Assembly: GCA_016288815.1 (NCBI GenBank)
Contig: JAEELF010000051.1
Span: 1 to 47,350, forward strand
Direction of reading: 5' to 3'
DNA: 47,350 nt
Source of the DNA: Ruminococcus sp.
Lineage (GTDB): Bacteria > Bacillota > Clostridia > Oscillospirales > Ruminococcaceae
Within the stretch, counting starts at the first letter, position 1. Each line of letters opens with the position of its first letter. This document shows positions 1-9,036 of this stretch, in pieces. The notes under the pieces are model-generated. The model saw only the letters and a list, made by a program, of their open reading frames with translations, had not been told where the DNA came from and did no database searches. Both the position numbers and the translations under genes were made by a program.

Positions 1-9
1 TCATTCGGC

Positions 10-408
10 ATGCAGATAACTGATACAATCGCTGATCTTTTAACAAGAATTCGCAATGCGAATACTGCAAAGCACGCCACAGTTGACGTTCCCGCTTCAA
101 GAGTAAAGAAGGACATCACCCAGATCCTCGTAGACGAGGGTTACGTTAAGGACTTCAAGCTCATCGAAGACGGCAAGCAGGGCGTTATCAGGATCACGCT
201 TAAATACGGCGATAACAAGTCGCCCGTCATCACCGGACTCAGAAGAGTTTCCAAGCCCGGTCTGCGTATCTATTCAAGCTGCGCAGATATGCCCAAGGTC
301 CGCAAGGGTCTGGGTATCGCAATCGTTTCAACCTCAAAGGGTATCGTTACTGACAAGAAGGCAAGAGAGCTGAATGTCGGCGGCGAGGTCCTCGCATACA
401 TCTGGTAA
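10..408 (+). CDS. rpsH: 30S ribosomal protein S8
   Basis: Small-subunit protein that binds the central domain of 16S rRNA. The 132-residue protein starts with the family hallmark [15 protein letters not shown] and ends with the conserved GGEVLAYIW, so it is complete. Only nine bases precede the ATG, so its ribosome binding site lies outside the window. It is followed 14 bases later by rplF with its own AAGGAGG. This is the standard spc-operon order, so rpsN is expected just upstream. Confidence 0.97.
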   Translation: MQITDTIADLLTRIRNANTAKHATVDVPASRVKKDITQILVDEGYVKDFKLIEDGKQGVIRITLKYGDNKSPVITGLRRVSKPGLRIYSSCADMPKVRKGLGIAIVSTSKGIVTDKKARELNVGGEVLAYIW

Positions 409-422
409 GGAGGAACTACATT

Positions 423-968
423 ATGTCAAGAATCGGCAGAATGCCCATCGCAGTTCCCGCAGGCGTAGAGGTAAAGAACGACAATAACCTCGTAACAGTC
501 AAGGGACCGAAGGGCGAGCTTACAAGACAGTTCAGCACTGAACTCGGCATCGAGGTAGGCGCTGGCGAGATCAACGTAACAAGACCCAGCGACGACAAGC
601 GTCACCGCTCACTTCACGGTCTTACAAGAACACTCATCGCTAACATGGTCGAGGGCGTAACAAACGGCTACTCCAAGACTCTCGAGATCGAGGGCGTCGG
701 CTACCGTGCTGCAAAGTCCGGTAACAAGGTCACTCTCAACCTCGGATTCTCTCACCCTGTTGTGCTCGAGGAGACAGACGCTATCAAGCTCGATGTTCCT
801 CAGCCTAACAAGATCGTGGTAAGCGGTATCGACAAGCAGGCTGTAGGTCAGTTTGCAGCTGAGATACGCGAAAAGCGTCCGCCTGAGCCGTACAAGGGCA
901 AGGGCATCAGATATGCCGGCGAGCACATCATCCGCAAGGAAGGTAAGGCCGGCAAGGGCAAGAAGTAA
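423..968 (+). CDS. rplF: 50S ribosomal protein L6
   Basis: Large-subunit protein binding 23S rRNA near the factor-binding centre. It has 181 residues, the usual length. The N-terminus SRIGRMPIAVPAGVEV and the C-terminal signature PEPYKGKGIRYAGE identify it. A strong AAGGAGG precedes the ATG. It sits between rpsH and rplR in the spc operon. Confidence 0.97.
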   Translation: MSRIGRMPIAVPAGVEVKNDNNLVTVKGPKGELTRQFSTELGIEVGAGEINVTRPSDDKRHRSLHGLTRTLIANMVEGVTNGYSKTLEIEGVGYRAAKSGNKVTLNLGFSHPVVLEETDAIKLDVPQPNKIVVSGIDKQAVGQFAAEIREKRPPEPYKGKGIRYAGEHIIRKEGKAGKGKK

Positions 969-987
969 TTAGAAGGAGCAAATTGCT

Positions 988-1347
988 ATGATCAAGAAAT
1001 TTGACAGTAATAAAGCAAGATTAAAGAGACACCGCAGAGTCCGCGCAAAGATCTCCGGAACTCCCGAGCGTCCCCGTCTGAATGTGTTCCGTTCGACCAA
1101 GCACATCTATGCTCAGATCATCGACGATGTAAACGGCGTTACTCTTGCTTCTGCATCCAGCATGGACAAGGGCTTTGAGGGCAACGGCGGCAACGTCGAG
1201 GGTGCCCGCAAGGTAGGCGAGATGATCGCTAAGAACGCCGCAGACAAGGGCATCAGCGAGGTCGTATTCGACAGAGGCGGCTACCTCTACCACGGTAGAG
1301 TCAAGGAGCTCGCTGAAGGCGCACGCGAGAACGGCTTAAAGTTCTAA
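988..1347 (+). CDS. rplR: 50S ribosomal protein L18
   Basis: 5S rRNA-binding protein of the central protuberance, 119 residues. The basic N-terminus ([15 protein letters not shown]) and the C-terminal [20 protein letters not shown] block are typical of bacterial L18. The start ATG follows AGAAGGAG. It is the third gene of the visible spc operon. Confidence 0.97.
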   Translation: MIKKFDSNKARLKRHRRVRAKISGTPERPRLNVFRSTKHIYAQIIDDVNGVTLASASSMDKGFEGNGGNVEGARKVGEMIAKNAADKGISEVVFDRGGYLYHGRVKELAEGARENGLKF

Positions 1348-1362
1348 GAGGGAGGTAAAAGA

Positions 1363-1863
1363 ATGGCTAATATAGAAACACAGGCTCCTGAGTTCGTTGA
1401 GAAGGTCGTAGCTATCAACCGCGTATCCAAGACTGTTAAGGGCGGACGTATCATGAAGTTCTCCGCACTCGTAGTAGTCGGCGACGGCAACGGTACAGTC
1501 GGCTTCGGTCTCGGAAAGTCCGGAGAAGTTCCGGACGCTATCCGCAAGGGCATCGAGGATGCTAAGAAGAACCTTACCAAGGTCGCTCTCAAGGGCACAA
1601 CTATCCCCCACGAGATCGTAGGCGCATTCGGCGCAGGCAGAGTTCTCATGAAGCCCGCTGCTCCCGGTACAGGCGTTATCGCCGGCGGTCCGGTGCGTGC
1701 GGTCATCGAAGTGGCAGGTATCAAGGATATCAGAACAAAGTCCCTTCGCTCCAACAACCCCTGCAACGTTGTAAGAGCTACTATCAACGGTCTCAAGAAC
1801 TGCACATCTGCTAAGGAAGTTGCAGAAAAGAGAGGCAAGTCCGTTAAGGAAATCTTAGGTTAA
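1363..1863 (+). CDS. rpsE: 30S ribosomal protein S5
   Basis: Small-subunit protein near the mRNA entry site, involved in decoding accuracy. The 166 residues contain the double-stranded-RNA-binding fold ([15 protein letters not shown], then [15 protein letters not shown]) and the C-terminal S5 domain. The ATG follows GGGAGGT. rpmD begins 13 bases after its stop. Confidence 0.97.
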   Translation: MANIETQAPEFVEKVVAINRVSKTVKGGRIMKFSALVVVGDGNGTVGFGLGKSGEVPDAIRKGIEDAKKNLTKVALKGTTIPHEIVGAFGAGRVLMKPAAPGTGVIAGGPVRAVIEVAGIKDIRTKSLRSNNPCNVVRATINGLKNCTSAKEVAEKRGKSVKEILG

Positions 1864-1876
1864 GGAGGCAGTAACA

Positions 1877-2053
1877 ATGGCAAAGAACATCAAGCTCGTA
1901 AAGAGCCTCATCGGCAGAAAGAAAGACCAGATCGCTACTGCACAGTCCCTCGGTCTCAAGAAGATCGGCGACGTAACGACTCAGCCTGACAATGCTCAGA
2001 CTCAGGGCAAGATCAACAAGATCTCACACCTCATCGAGGTTACAGAAGCGTAA
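1877..2053 (+). CDS. rpmD: 50S ribosomal protein L30
   Basis: Small large-subunit protein of 58 residues ([20 protein letters not shown]...). The [20 protein letters not shown] segment and the C-terminal [12 protein letters not shown] match the bacterial L30 family. AAGGAGG at 1862-1868 overlaps the rpsE stop region and sets the ATG at 1877. Its position between rpsE and rplO is canonical. Confidence 0.96.
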   Translation: MAKNIKLVKSLIGRKKDQIATAQSLGLKKIGDVTTQPDNAQTQGKINKISHLIEVTEA

Positions 2054-2072
2054 GCAAGGAGGTGCACGATAA

Positions 2073-2513
2073 ATGAAAATTCACGAATTAACACCCGCAC
2101 CGGATTCCAATAAGGACGTAAAGCGTATCGGCAGAGGTCACGGCTCCGGAAACGGCAAGACTGCCGGCAAGGGTCACAAGGGACAGAACGCCCGCTCCGG
2201 CGGCGGCGTAAGGATCGGCTTCGAGGGCGGACAGATGCCCCTCGCAAGACGTATCCCGAAGAGAGGCTTCAACAACATCTTCGCTACTAAGTATGCGACA
2301 GTTAACGTTAGCGACCTCAACAAGTTCAAGGACGATACAGTCGTTGACGCAGAGCTCCTCAAGGCTGCTGGTCTTATAAAGAAGGAGTACGACGGAGTCA
2401 AGATCCTCGGAAACGGAGAGCTTACCGCTAAGCTGACAGTCAAGGCTGCAAAATTCTCGCAGAGCGCTGTTGAGAAGATCGAGAAGGCAGGCGGAAAGAC
2501 TGAGGTGATGTAA
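2073..2513 (+). CDS. rplO: 50S ribosomal protein L15
   Basis: Late-assembly 23S rRNA-binding protein, 146 residues. The glycine-rich N-terminal tail ([19 protein letters not shown]) threads rRNA in this family, and the globular C-terminus includes [28 protein letters not shown] precedes the ATG. Its 3' end carries GAGGTG, which serves secY. Confidence 0.97.
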   Translation: MKIHELTPAPDSNKDVKRIGRGHGSGNGKTAGKGHKGQNARSGGGVRIGFEGGQMPLARRIPKRGFNNIFATKYATVNVSDLNKFKDDTVVDAELLKAAGLIKKEYDGVKILGNGELTAKLTVKAAKFSQSAVEKIEKAGGKTEVM

Positions 2514-2515
2514 CT

Positions 2516-3841
2516 GTGTTCCAGACCTTAAGAAAGGCATGGGGCGTTCCGGAGATCCGTAAAAAGCTCCTGTACACATTACTCATGATAGTCATCTTCA
2601 GGTTCGGAAGCGCAGTAACAGTTCCCTTCCTCAATCCCGACGTTGTAAGGTCGTGGATGGATACGAACGCTTCGGGCGGTAACTTCCTCGAGTACCTGAA
2701 CACCATGACCGGTGGCGCGCTCTCACAGGCGACCATCTTCTCGCTTTCCATTCAGCCGTTCATCAACGCTTCGATCATTATGCAGCTCCTGACCTACGCG
2801 CTCCCGCCGCTGGAGAGACTCCGCGACGAAGGCGAGGAGGGAAGGAAGAAGATCGAGAAGATCACCGCATTCGTTGCGATGATACTCGCGTTCGTTATGT
2901 CCTATGCGTATTACCTCACTCTTTCGAGAATGACGGACGATACGGGCAAGCACGCAGTAAAGTTCCTCGACGGCTGGCAGAAGCATTTCGCAGCAGCAGT
3001 TATCATACTCTGCTTCGTAGCGGGCGCGTCCTTCGTAGTTTGGATGGGCAACCGCGTAAGCGACAAGGGTATCGGCAACGGCGTATCTATCATACTCTTC
3101 GCCGGTATCGCTGCAAGATTCCCTGTTGACGCAGGACGTCTTGTTTCCCTTACAAAAACAACTCCCGAGAAATACTTATTCGTATCTATCGGTTACCTCA
3201 TCTTCATCATCTTCGAGATCGGCTTCATCGTCTTCATGAACGAGGCGGAAAGGCGTATCCCGATACAGTATGCAAAGAGAGTAGTCGGCAGGAAGCAGTA
3301 CGGCGGACAGAAGACTCATATCCCGATAAAGGTCATCATGAGCGGCGTTATGCCTATCATCTTCGCTATGTCCTTCATGTCTCTCCCGCAGACGATCCAG
3401 CTCTTCAAGCCCGTAACTTCAAGTTCGTCCAAGTTCTACATCGGATTCTGCAAGTTCTTCGCTACAACGAGCTGGACATACGCAGTGATCTATTTCATAC
3501 TCATCATTCTGTTCAACTACTTCTACGTTTCGATCCAGTATAACCCCGTTGAGATCGCTAACAATCTCCGCCAGTCCAACGGTGGTATCCCTGGCATCAG
3601 ACCCGGAAAGCCCACCTCGGACTACATTCAGAGAGTTCTCTCCAAGATCACTCTCGTAGGCGCGATCTTCCTCGGTATCATCGCTGTTGTCCCGATTTTC
3701 ATCTCGATGGCAGACCAGAACCTCAGATCGCTCTCCATGGGCGGTACTACGATCCTCATCGCGGTAAGCGTGGCTCTCGAAACTACACGTACGCTTGAAT
3801 CTCATCTTATGATGCGTCATCATAAGGGCTTCTTAGGTTAA
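2516..3841 (+). CDS. secY: Protein translocase subunit SecY
   Basis: Central channel of the Sec translocon in the plasma membrane. It has 441 residues with about ten hydrophobic segments and the conserved GIGNGVSIILFAGI and RRIPIQYAKR stretches. The start is a GTG two bases after the rplO stop. The Shine-Dalgarno GAGGTG lies inside the last codons of rplO, so translation is probably coupled. adk follows 12 bases downstream, the classical order. Confidence 0.97.
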   Translation: MFQTLRKAWGVPEIRKKLLYTLLMIVIFRFGSAVTVPFLNPDVVRSWMDTNASGGNFLEYLNTMTGGALSQATIFSLSIQPFINASIIMQLLTYALPPLERLRDEGEEGRKKIEKITAFVAMILAFVMSYAYYLTLSRMTDDTGKHAVKFLDGWQKHFAAAVIILCFVAGASFVVWMGNRVSDKGIGNGVSIILFAGIAARFPVDAGRLVSLTKTTPEKYLFVSIGYLIFIIFEIGFIVFMNEAERRIPIQYAKRVVGRKQYGGQKTHIPIKVIMSGVMPIIFAMSFMSLPQTIQLFKPVTSSSSKFYIGFCKFFATTSWTYAVIYFILIILFNYFYVSIQYNPVEIANNLRQSNGGIPGIRPGKPTSDYIQRVLSKITLVGAIFLGIIAVVPIFISMADQNLRSLSMGGTTILIAVSVALETTRTLESHLMMRHHKGFLG

Positions 3842-3853
3842 GGAGGATACATT

Positions 3854-4489
3854 ATGAACCTTATATTTTTAGGCGCTCCCGGCGCAGGCAAGGGCACACA
3901 GGCTGAGGTCGTATCCGAAGCTCTGAATATCCCCCAGATCTCTACCGGCAACATTCTCCGCGAGGCTGCAAAGAACGGCACTGAGTACGGTCTCAAGGCT
4001 AAGGCTGCTATGGACGCAGGCGCTCTCGTTTCCGATGACATCGTTATCGGTATCCTCAAGGAGAGGATCGCAGAGGACGACTGCAAGAACGGCTTTATCC
4101 TCGACGGCTTCCCGAGAACAGTTCCGCAGGCAGAGGCTCTTGACGCTATGAACATCAGGATCGACAAGGTCATCGAGATCTCCGTTCCCGATGAGACTAT
4201 CAAGGAAAGAGTTTCCGGCAGAAGAGTATGCGAGGGCTGCGGCGCTTCGTATCACGTTCAGTTCAAGCCTTCCAAGGTCGAGGGCAAGTGCGACAAGTGC
4301 GGAGCCAACACTATCATCCGCAAGGACGATCAGCCTGAAACAGTTCTCGAAAGACTCGCTGTTTACCACGAGAAGACTGCTCCCCTCAAGGATTTCTATG
4401 AGAAGCAGGGCAAGCTCGTAACAGTCATCGGTCAGGAAGAGGTAGCAGCTACCTCCAAGCTCACACTCGAGGCAGTGGGAGTCAACTGA
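3854..4489 (+). CDS. adk: Adenylate kinase (zinc-lid type)
   Basis: Cytoplasmic enzyme interconverting ATP + AMP and 2 ADP. The P-loop GAPGAGKGTQ lies at residues 8-17 and LDGFPRT near residue 83. The lid carries four cysteines (126, 129, 146, 149; CEGC...CDKC), so this is the structural-zinc form common in Gram-positive bacteria. It has 211 residues. The ATG follows AAGGAGG, and the stop overlaps the map start by one base (TGATG). Confidence 0.97.
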   Translation: MNLIFLGAPGAGKGTQAEVVSEALNIPQISTGNILREAAKNGTEYGLKAKAAMDAGALVSDDIVIGILKERIAEDDCKNGFILDGFPRTVPQAEALDAMNIRIDKVIEISVPDETIKERVSGRRVCEGCGASYHVQFKPSKVEGKCDKCGANTIIRKDDQPETVLERLAVYHEKTAPLKDFYEKQGKLVTVIGQEEVAATSKLTLEAVGVN

Positions 4490-5241
4490 TGAGCATCACG
4501 ATAAAATCAAAGTCCGAATTAGCCATAATGCGCGAGGCAGGCAAGATCACCTGCGGCGCAATATGGTATGCGGGCGAAAGATTAAAGCCGGGAATGTCAA
4601 CGCTCGACGTTGACAAGCTGGTCGGCGAGTACTTCGCGCGGCATAACAGCAGATCCTGCTTTAAAGGCTTGTACGGCTTCCCCGGGAACGCCTGTATCTC
4701 CGTCAATGAGGAGATAATCCACGGCATACCCAAGGCAAGCCGGAAGCTCCAGGAGGGAGATATAGTGAGCATCGACACAGGAGCCGCCTATAACGGCTTC
4801 AACGGCGACAGCTGCTGGACCTTCCCCGTTGGAAAGATTTCTGATGAAGCAAAAGCATTGCTTGAGGTCACTGAGAAGAGCCTTTATGAAGGCATCGCTC
4901 AGGCTCAGGTCGGCGCAAGAGTCGGAGACATATCTCATGCTGTGGAAGAGTACTGCGCTTCACGAGGCTACGGAATCGTAAGAAATTACTGCGGCCACGG
5001 TATCGGCAGAGAGGTGCATGAATCGCCTGAGGTCCCGAACTGGGGACGCGCAGGGCACGGACCCCGCCTCGTTGCGGGTATGACGATATGCATCGAGCCA
5101 ATGATAAACGTCAAGGGCGACGATGTTAAGGTGCTCGGCGACGAATGGACAGTCGTTACCAAGAGTGGTTCTCTTTCAGCTCATTTTGAGCACATGATCG
5201 CAATAACTCCTGACGGTCCCGTTATATTGACACAACCGTGA
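4489..5241 (+). CDS. map: Methionine aminopeptidase, type I
   Basis: Removes the initiator methionine from nascent proteins. It has 250 residues with the five metal ligands of the type I pita-bread fold visible: D96 and D107 (SIDTGAAYNGFNGDS), H170 (CGHGIG), E203 (CIEPM) and E234 (HFEHM). H177 matches the second catalytic histidine. The ATG overlaps the adk stop by one base, implying coupled translation. No zinc-finger extension is present. Confidence 0.96.
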   Translation: MSITIKSKSELAIMREAGKITCGAIWYAGERLKPGMSTLDVDKLVGEYFARHNSRSCFKGLYGFPGNACISVNEEIIHGIPKASRKLQEGDIVSIDTGAAYNGFNGDSCWTFPVGKISDEAKALLEVTEKSLYEGIAQAQVGARVGDISHAVEEYCASRGYGIVRNYCGHGIGREVHESPEVPNWGRAGHGPRLVAGMTICIEPMINVKGDDVKVLGDEWTVVTKSGSLSAHFEHMIAITPDGPVILTQP

Positions 5242-5255
5242 CGGAGGACATCGAA

Positions 5256-5498
5256 GTGAAGCTGCAAACAGGCTCAGTCGTGAGAGCGGACGCCGGAAGG
5301 GATTCCGGAGGATATTTCGCAGTTACTGCTATCGAGGGCAGCTTCTGCCGCATAGCAGACGGAAAGAGCAGAAAGCTAAGCAAGCCCAAGCTCAAGAATA
5401 TCAAACACGTCCGTGCAACGAACAGCATGATAGATCTGAATGATTTAACTGATAAAAAGCTCAGGGCGCTCCTGCGGGAGATCGCCGAAGCTGAGTGA
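5256..5498 (+). CDS. KOW-domain RNA-binding protein (L14e-like)
   Basis: Small basic protein of 80 residues with a KOW-type motif at the N-terminus (TGSVVRADAGRDSGGYFAV), then a lysine-rich segment (GKSRKLSKPKLKNIKHV) and an acidic C-terminal helix. GTG 5256 is chosen because GGAGGA at 5243-5248 lies seven bases upstream; an earlier in-frame GTG at 5238 overlaps the map stop but lacks a site. Relatives sit between map and infA in many Clostridia. From the fold, RNA or ribosome binding is likely, but the exact role is not known to me. Confidence 0.85.
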   Translation: MKLQTGSVVRADAGRDSGGYFAVTAIEGSFCRIADGKSRKLSKPKLKNIKHVRATNSMIDLNDLTDKKLRALLREIAEAE

Positions 5499-5510
5499 GG
5501 AGGTCATTTT

Positions 5511-5729
5511 ATGTCAAAGGAAGATGTGATCGAGGTCGAGGGCGTCGTAACAGACGCGCTGCCTAATGCAATGTTTAAGGTACAGCTTGAGAACGGACAC
5601 GAGGTGCTTTCCCACGTTTCCGGCAAGCTCAGAATGAACTATATCAGGATCGTGCCCGGCGATAAGGTAAAGCTGGAGATGTCTCCGTATGACCTTTCCA
5701 AGGGCAGGATCACATGGCGTATAAAGTAA
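5511..5729 (+). CDS. infA: Translation initiation factor IF-1
   Basis: OB-fold factor that occupies the ribosomal A site during initiation. It has 72 residues with the family pattern [32 protein letters not shown] and [10 protein letters not shown]. The ATG follows GAGGAGGT. A GNRA-capped hairpin (5732-5745) sits between it and rpmJ. Confidence 0.97.
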   Translation: MSKEDVIEVEGVVTDALPNAMFKVQLENGHEVLSHVSGKLRMNYIRIVPGDKVKLEMSPYDLSKGRITWRIK

Positions 5730-5731
5730 AC

Positions 5732-5745
5732 AGGGCGTGAGCCCT
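5732..5745 (+). other. Small GNRA-loop hairpin between infA and rpmJ
   Basis: AGGGC-GTGA-GCCCT forms a five-base-pair stem with a GUGA tetraloop in the mRNA. No T tract follows, so it is not a terminator. It may be a processing or stability element, or be incidental. Confidence 0.4.
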
Positions 5746-5768
5746 ATCCGCTAAAGGAGGTATTTTAA

Positions 5769-5882
5769 ATGAAAGTAAGACCTTCAGTAAAACCCATATG
5801 CGAAAAGTGCAAGGTTATCAAACGTAAAGGCAGGATCATGGTGATCTGCGAAAACCCGAAGCATAAGCAGCGTCAGGGTTAA
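5769..5882 (+). CDS. rpmJ: 50S ribosomal protein L36 (zinc-binding form)
   Basis: A 37-residue protein, [20 protein letters not shown] and onward. It keeps all four zinc ligands of the C+ form (C11, C14, C27, H32), so it is not the zinc-independent paralogue. The ATG at 5769 follows AAAGGAGGT. Its position between infA and rpsM is canonical. Confidence 0.96.
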   Translation: MKVRPSVKPICEKCKVIKRKGRIMVICENPKHKQRQG

Positions 5883-5917
5883 TCCGATTAATGCATTAAT
5901 GGAGGTGCAAGAGTAAT

Positions 5918-6286
5918 ATGGCAAGAATAGCCGGCGTTGACCTTCCGAAGAACAAGAGGATCGAGATCGGTCTCACTTATATCTACGGAATCGGTCGTCA
6001 GACTGCAACAGATATCCTCGCAGCTACAGGCGTTGACCCCGACGTAAGAGTCAAGGACCTCGCTGAGGAGGACGTAGCTAAGCTCCGCGACTACATCGAC
6101 GGACACTATACAGTAGAGGGTGATCTCCGCCGTGAGGTCGCACTCAACATCAAGAGACTTGTCGAGATCGGCTGCTACAGAGGCGTTCGTCACAGAAAGG
6201 GTCTCCCCGTAAGAGGACAGAGGACCAAGACAAACGCAAGAACCCGCAAGGGCCCTGTAAAGACGATAGCGAACAAGAAGAAGTAA
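5918..6286 (+). CDS. rpsM: 30S ribosomal protein S13
   Basis: Small-subunit head protein contacting the P-site tRNA and the L5 bridge. It has 122 residues, with the N-terminus [20 protein letters not shown] and the basic C-terminus [17 protein letters not shown] followed by [15 protein letters not shown] precedes the ATG. It is the first S-protein gene of the alpha-operon part. Confidence 0.97.
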   Translation: MARIAGVDLPKNKRIEIGLTYIYGIGRQTATDILAATGVDPDVRVKDLAEEDVAKLRDYIDGHYTVEGDLRREVALNIKRLVEIGCYRGVRHRKGLPVRGQRTKTNARTRKGPVKTIANKKK

Positions 6287-6300
6287 GGAGGTTATGAGCT

Positions 6301-6705
6301 TTGGCACAGCAGAAGGGTAAAAAAGTCACTACAGTCAGAAGACGTAGAGAGCGTAAGAACATCGAAAGCGGCGCAGTTCATATTCAGTCCACTTTCAACA
6401 ATACGATCGTAACGATCACAGATACAGCAGGCAATGCCATCTCATGGGCAAGCGCAGGCGAGCTCGGATTCAGAGGCTCCAAGAAGTCCACTCCGTTCGC
6501 TGCACAGACTGCTGCTGAGACAGCTGCAAAGGCTGCTATGGAGCACGGTCTCAAGAACGTAGAAGTATACGTCAAGGGACCCGGCGCAGGTCGTGAGGCT
6601 GCTATCAGAGCACTCCAGACCGTAGGTCTCGAGGTCAAGATGATCAAGGATGTAACTCCGATCCCGCACAATGGATGCCGTCCGCCTAAGAGACGTCGCG
6701 TCTGA
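6301..6705 (+). CDS. rpsK: 30S ribosomal protein S11
   Basis: Platform protein near the mRNA exit channel, 134 residues, ending with the invariant [18 protein letters not shown]. The start is TTG at 6301, eight bases after AAGGAGGT (6285-6292). An ATG at 6294 lies closer to that site but is out of frame and would give a different peptide, so it is not the start. Confidence 0.96.
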   Translation: MAQQKGKKVTTVRRRRERKNIESGAVHIQSTFNNTIVTITDTAGNAISWASAGELGFRGSKKSTPFAAQTAAETAAKAAMEHGLKNVEVYVKGPGAGREAAIRALQTVGLEVKMIKDVTPIPHNGCRPPKRRRV

Positions 6706-6724
6706 TCACATGGAGGTGTTATAA

Positions 6725-7324
6725 ATGGCAGTACAGAAGGAACCAATTCTTAAAAAGTGCAGATACCTGGGCATCAGCCCGGCAGTAATGGGCGTTTCCA
6801 AGAAGGAGTCTATCCGCTTCAAGAACGCTAATAACAGAAAGAAGATCTCCGAATACGGTCTCCAGCTCAAGGAGAAGCAGAAGCTGAAGTTCATCTACGG
6901 CGTTCTCGAGAAGCAGTTCAGACACTACTTCTCCATCGCTGAGAAGATGGAAGGCAAGGCTGGTGATAACCTCATCACAGTTCTCGAGTCCAGACTCGAC
7001 AGCGTTGTCTACAGAATGGGCCTTGCTCTTACAAGACGTGAGGCAAGACAGCTCGTCGTTCACAGCCACTACACCGTAAACGGCAAGAAGGTAAATATTC
7101 CCTCCTACAGAGTCAAGGTCGGCGATGTTATCGCTCTCAAGGAGAAGGACAGAACATCCGATAAGTTCAAGGCCACCGTTGAGGAGACCAAGGACAGACT
7201 CGTTCCCGTATGGCTCACAGCAAACAAGGACGATTTCTCTGCTACAGTAAATCGCCTGCCCTCAGCTGAGGATATTGACTACGAGGTAGCTACACACCTC
7301 ATCGTCGAGCTGTACTCCAAGTAA
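6725..7324 (+). CDS. rpsD: 30S ribosomal protein S4 (zinc-free type)
   Basis: Primary 16S rRNA-binding assembly protein, 199 residues. The S4 core is clear: ISEYGLQLKEKQKLKFIYGV and the S4 RNA-binding domain RLDSVVYRMGLALTRREARQ. The N-terminus is MAVQKEPILKKCRYLG rather than the usual MARY-GP form, with one cysteine instead of four, so no zinc knuckle. This variant is typical of Ruminococcus-like Clostridia. GGAGGTG precedes the ATG. Confidence 0.95.
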   Translation: MAVQKEPILKKCRYLGISPAVMGVSKKESIRFKNANNRKKISEYGLQLKEKQKLKFIYGVLEKQFRHYFSIAEKMEGKAGDNLITVLESRLDSVVYRMGLALTRREARQLVVHSHYTVNGKKVNIPSYRVKVGDVIALKEKDRTSDKFKATVEETKDRLVPVWLTANKDDFSATVNRLPSAEDIDYEVATHLIVELYSK

Positions 7325-7333
7325 TAGCTTTGC

Positions 7334-7350
7334 TGTTGCTTAGGGCAACA
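7334..7350 (+). other. Short hairpin between rpsD and rpoA
   Basis: TGTTGC-TTAGG-GCAACA forms a six-base-pair stem in the 67-base gap. No T tract follows, and nothing else is visible in the gap apart from the rpoA ribosome binding site. Function unknown. Confidence 0.35.
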
Positions 7351-7391
7351 CAACTCGAAAAATACGTTTATTGCGAAATAGGAGGGTTTTT

Positions 7392-8357
7392 ATGCTGGAG
7401 AAAATTAATAAGCCTGATATTGAAATCGTCGAGCTTAAAAGTGACGGCAAATACGGTAAATTCGTTTTAGCACCGCTTGAAAGAGGCTATGGTATCACCC
7501 TTGGCAACAGTCTCAGGCGCGTGCTGCTCTCCTCACTTCCGGGTGTGGCTGTAACTTCCGTGAAGCTCTCGGGCAAGGACGGTACAGTTCACCACGAATT
7601 ATCAACGATCCCGGGCGTAAAAGAGGACGTAACAGAGATAATCCTCAGCATCAAGGGACTTACTGCGAAGCTTTACGGCGAAGGTCCTAAGACCATCTAC
7701 GTCGAGGCAGAGGGCGAGTGCGAGATCACCGCAGGTGATATCAAGACCGATTCCGAGGTGAATATCCTCGATCCGGGAATGCACATCGCTACCCTCGGCA
7801 AGGACGCTAAGCTCTACATGGAGATCACGATCGACAGAGGCAGAGGCTATGTGTCCGCTGAGCGCAACAAGAAGCAGATCAATCTCCCCGTTGACGTTAT
7901 CGCTGTTGACAGTATCTATACGCCTGTCCTCAAGGTGAACTACACCGTGGAGGATACACGACTCGGTCAGGTGACCGACTACGACAAGCTCACTCTTGAG
8001 GTATGGACCGACGGTACTATCTCCGCAAAGGAAGCTCTGTCGCAGGCAGCCAATCTCCTCAACGAGCATCTGAAGCTGTTCATCGACCTCTCTGAAGAGG
8101 CTGGACTTGCTGAGGTCCTTGTAGAAAAGGACGAGAAGGGTAAGGAAAAGATACTCGAGATGACCATTGAGGATCTTGACTTGTCGGTACGTTCCTTCAA
8201 TTGTCTGAAGCGTGCCGGGATAAACACCGTTGATGACTTGATAAACAAGTCAGAGGAAGAAATGATGAAGGTTAGAAACCTTGGAAAGAAGTCCTTCGAC
8301 GAGGTAAAGGAGAAGCTCCAGTCACTTGGCTTCGATCTTTCCTCCGAGGAAGAATAA
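7392..8357 (+). CDS. rpoA: RNA polymerase subunit alpha
   Basis: Dimerising scaffold subunit of RNA polymerase. It has 321 residues. The N-terminal domain includes [20 protein letters not shown]. The C-terminal domain (about residues 250-315, with [18 protein letters not shown] and [14 protein letters not shown]) contacts UP elements and activators. ATG 7392 is chosen because AGGAGGG lies eight bases upstream; a TTG at 7371 is in frame but has no site. Confidence 0.97.
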   Translation: MLEKINKPDIEIVELKSDGKYGKFVLAPLERGYGITLGNSLRRVLLSSLPGVAVTSVKLSGKDGTVHHELSTIPGVKEDVTEIILSIKGLTAKLYGEGPKTIYVEAEGECEITAGDIKTDSEVNILDPGMHIATLGKDAKLYMEITIDRGRGYVSAERNKKQINLPVDVIAVDSIYTPVLKVNYTVEDTRLGQVTDYDKLTLEVWTDGTISAKEALSQAANLLNEHLKLFIDLSEEAGLAEVLVEKDEKGKEKILEMTIEDLDLSVRSFNCLKRAGINTVDDLINKSEEEMMKVRNLGKKSFDEVKEKLQSLGFDLSSEEE

Positions 8358-8387
8358 TATCCTAATTTTAGAAAAGGAGTGAAATAT

Positions 8388-8729
8388 ATGCCGGGTACAA
8401 GAAAGCTGGGCAGAACATCTGACCACAGAAAGGCAATGCTCAGAGGCATGGTCACTTTCCTGCTTGAGAACGGTCAGATCGAGACGACCGTAACGAGAGC
8501 TAAGGAAGTACGCGCGGTTGCAGAGAAGATGATCACCATCGGTAAGAATGACGATCTGCACTCCAAGCGTCAGGTATATTCATATGTAACAAAGGAGTCC
8601 GTAGCGAAGAAGCTCTTCGACGAGATCGCTCCTAAGTATGCAGACAGAAACGGTGGTTACACACAGATCGTTAAGATCGGTCCCCGCCGCGGTGACGCTG
8701 CTGAGATGGCTATAATCAAGCTCGTTTGA
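8388..8729 (+). CDS. rplQ: 50S ribosomal protein L17
   Basis: Large-subunit protein near the exit tunnel, 113 residues: [20 protein letters not shown] at the start and [12 protein letters not shown] at the end. ATG 8388 is preferred over the in-frame GTG at 8379 because AAAAGGAG sits at the right distance. It is the last gene of the ribosomal cluster and is followed by a terminator. Confidence 0.97.
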   Translation: MPGTRKLGRTSDHRKAMLRGMVTFLLENGQIETTVTRAKEVRAVAEKMITIGKNDDLHSKRQVYSYVTKESVAKKLFDEIAPKYADRNGGYTQIVKIGPRRGDAAEMAIIKLV

Positions 8730-8743
8730 TTACGCTGAAAGAG

Positions 8744-8767
8744 ACCTCCCCGTATGGGGAGGTTTTT
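8744..8767 (+). terminator. Rho-independent terminator of the ribosomal operon
   Basis: ACCTCCCC-GTAT-GGGGAGGT, a perfect eight-base-pair stem with a four-base loop, runs into TTTTTG. It lies 15 bases after the rplQ stop. Confidence 0.93.
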
Positions 8768-8845
8768 GTTTTGCCTGAAAAAGTTTCTGGGACTCCGAGG
8801 GCGGCGTTCCCTACAGACAAGGCCTCAAAAAAATATTTTTTCCTG

Positions 8846-8874
8846 TTGCTTTATTCCAAAAAAAGTGGTATAAT
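8846..8874 (+). promoter_or_regulatory. Sigma-A promoter for the corA leader
   Basis: TTGCTT (8846-8851), a 17-base spacer and a perfect TATAAT (8869-8874). The start point should be near 8881, giving a leader of about 150 bases before the corA ATG. Confidence 0.85.
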
Positions 8875-8908
8875 AATAACATACCAGAAAATTATCAGGA
8901 GGTGCATT

Positions 8909-8992
8909 ATGAACGCCGACCCCTATGGGAACGTGAACAATTTCATAGACAGTCCGGCGGCTCTCTGCACTTTTGCGCTCCCGTCGGTCTGA
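8909..8992 (+). CDS. Putative 27-residue leader peptide upstream of corA
   Basis: A short ORF beginning MNADPYGNVNNFIDSP and ending TFALPSV. It has a very good ribosome binding site (AGGAGGTG at 8897-8904, four bases before ATG 8909), directly downstream of the sigma-A promoter. Its TGA lies in the loop of a hairpin (8982-9000) whose 3' arm abuts the next Shine-Dalgarno. Asp-Pro and Ser-Pro pairs recall leader peptides of magnesium transporter genes, but no homology is claimed. Site and layout are seen; a regulatory role is inferred. Confidence 0.55.
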   Translation: MNADPYGNVNNFIDSPAALCTFALPSV

Positions 8993-9036
8993 TCCCGACG
9001 AAAGGAGTGAGCTTACCAAGGTAAGCGTCTGCTTAT
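8982..9036 (+). promoter_or_regulatory. Stacked and alternative hairpins over the corA start
   Basis: Hairpin 1 is CGTCGG (8982-8987) with CCGACG (8995-9000), its loop holding the leader stop. AAAGGAG follows at 9001-9007. Hairpin 2 is GCTTAC (9011-9016) with GTAAGC (9021-9026). The same GTAAGC can instead pair with GCTTAT (9031-9036), which includes the first two bases of the corA ATG. The two pairings exclude each other and give an apparent on/off switch. Confidence 0.5.

Noticed and set aside
8726..8908. ORF reaching from the rplQ stop into the corA leader
   Set aside because: It crosses a strong terminator and a promoter. Only its last 27 codons have a ribosome site, and they are annotated separately.
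8875..9034. M-box magnesium riboswitch before corA
   Set aside because: The region is occupied by a translated-looking short ORF and small hairpins. The long multi-stem M-box architecture does not fit.
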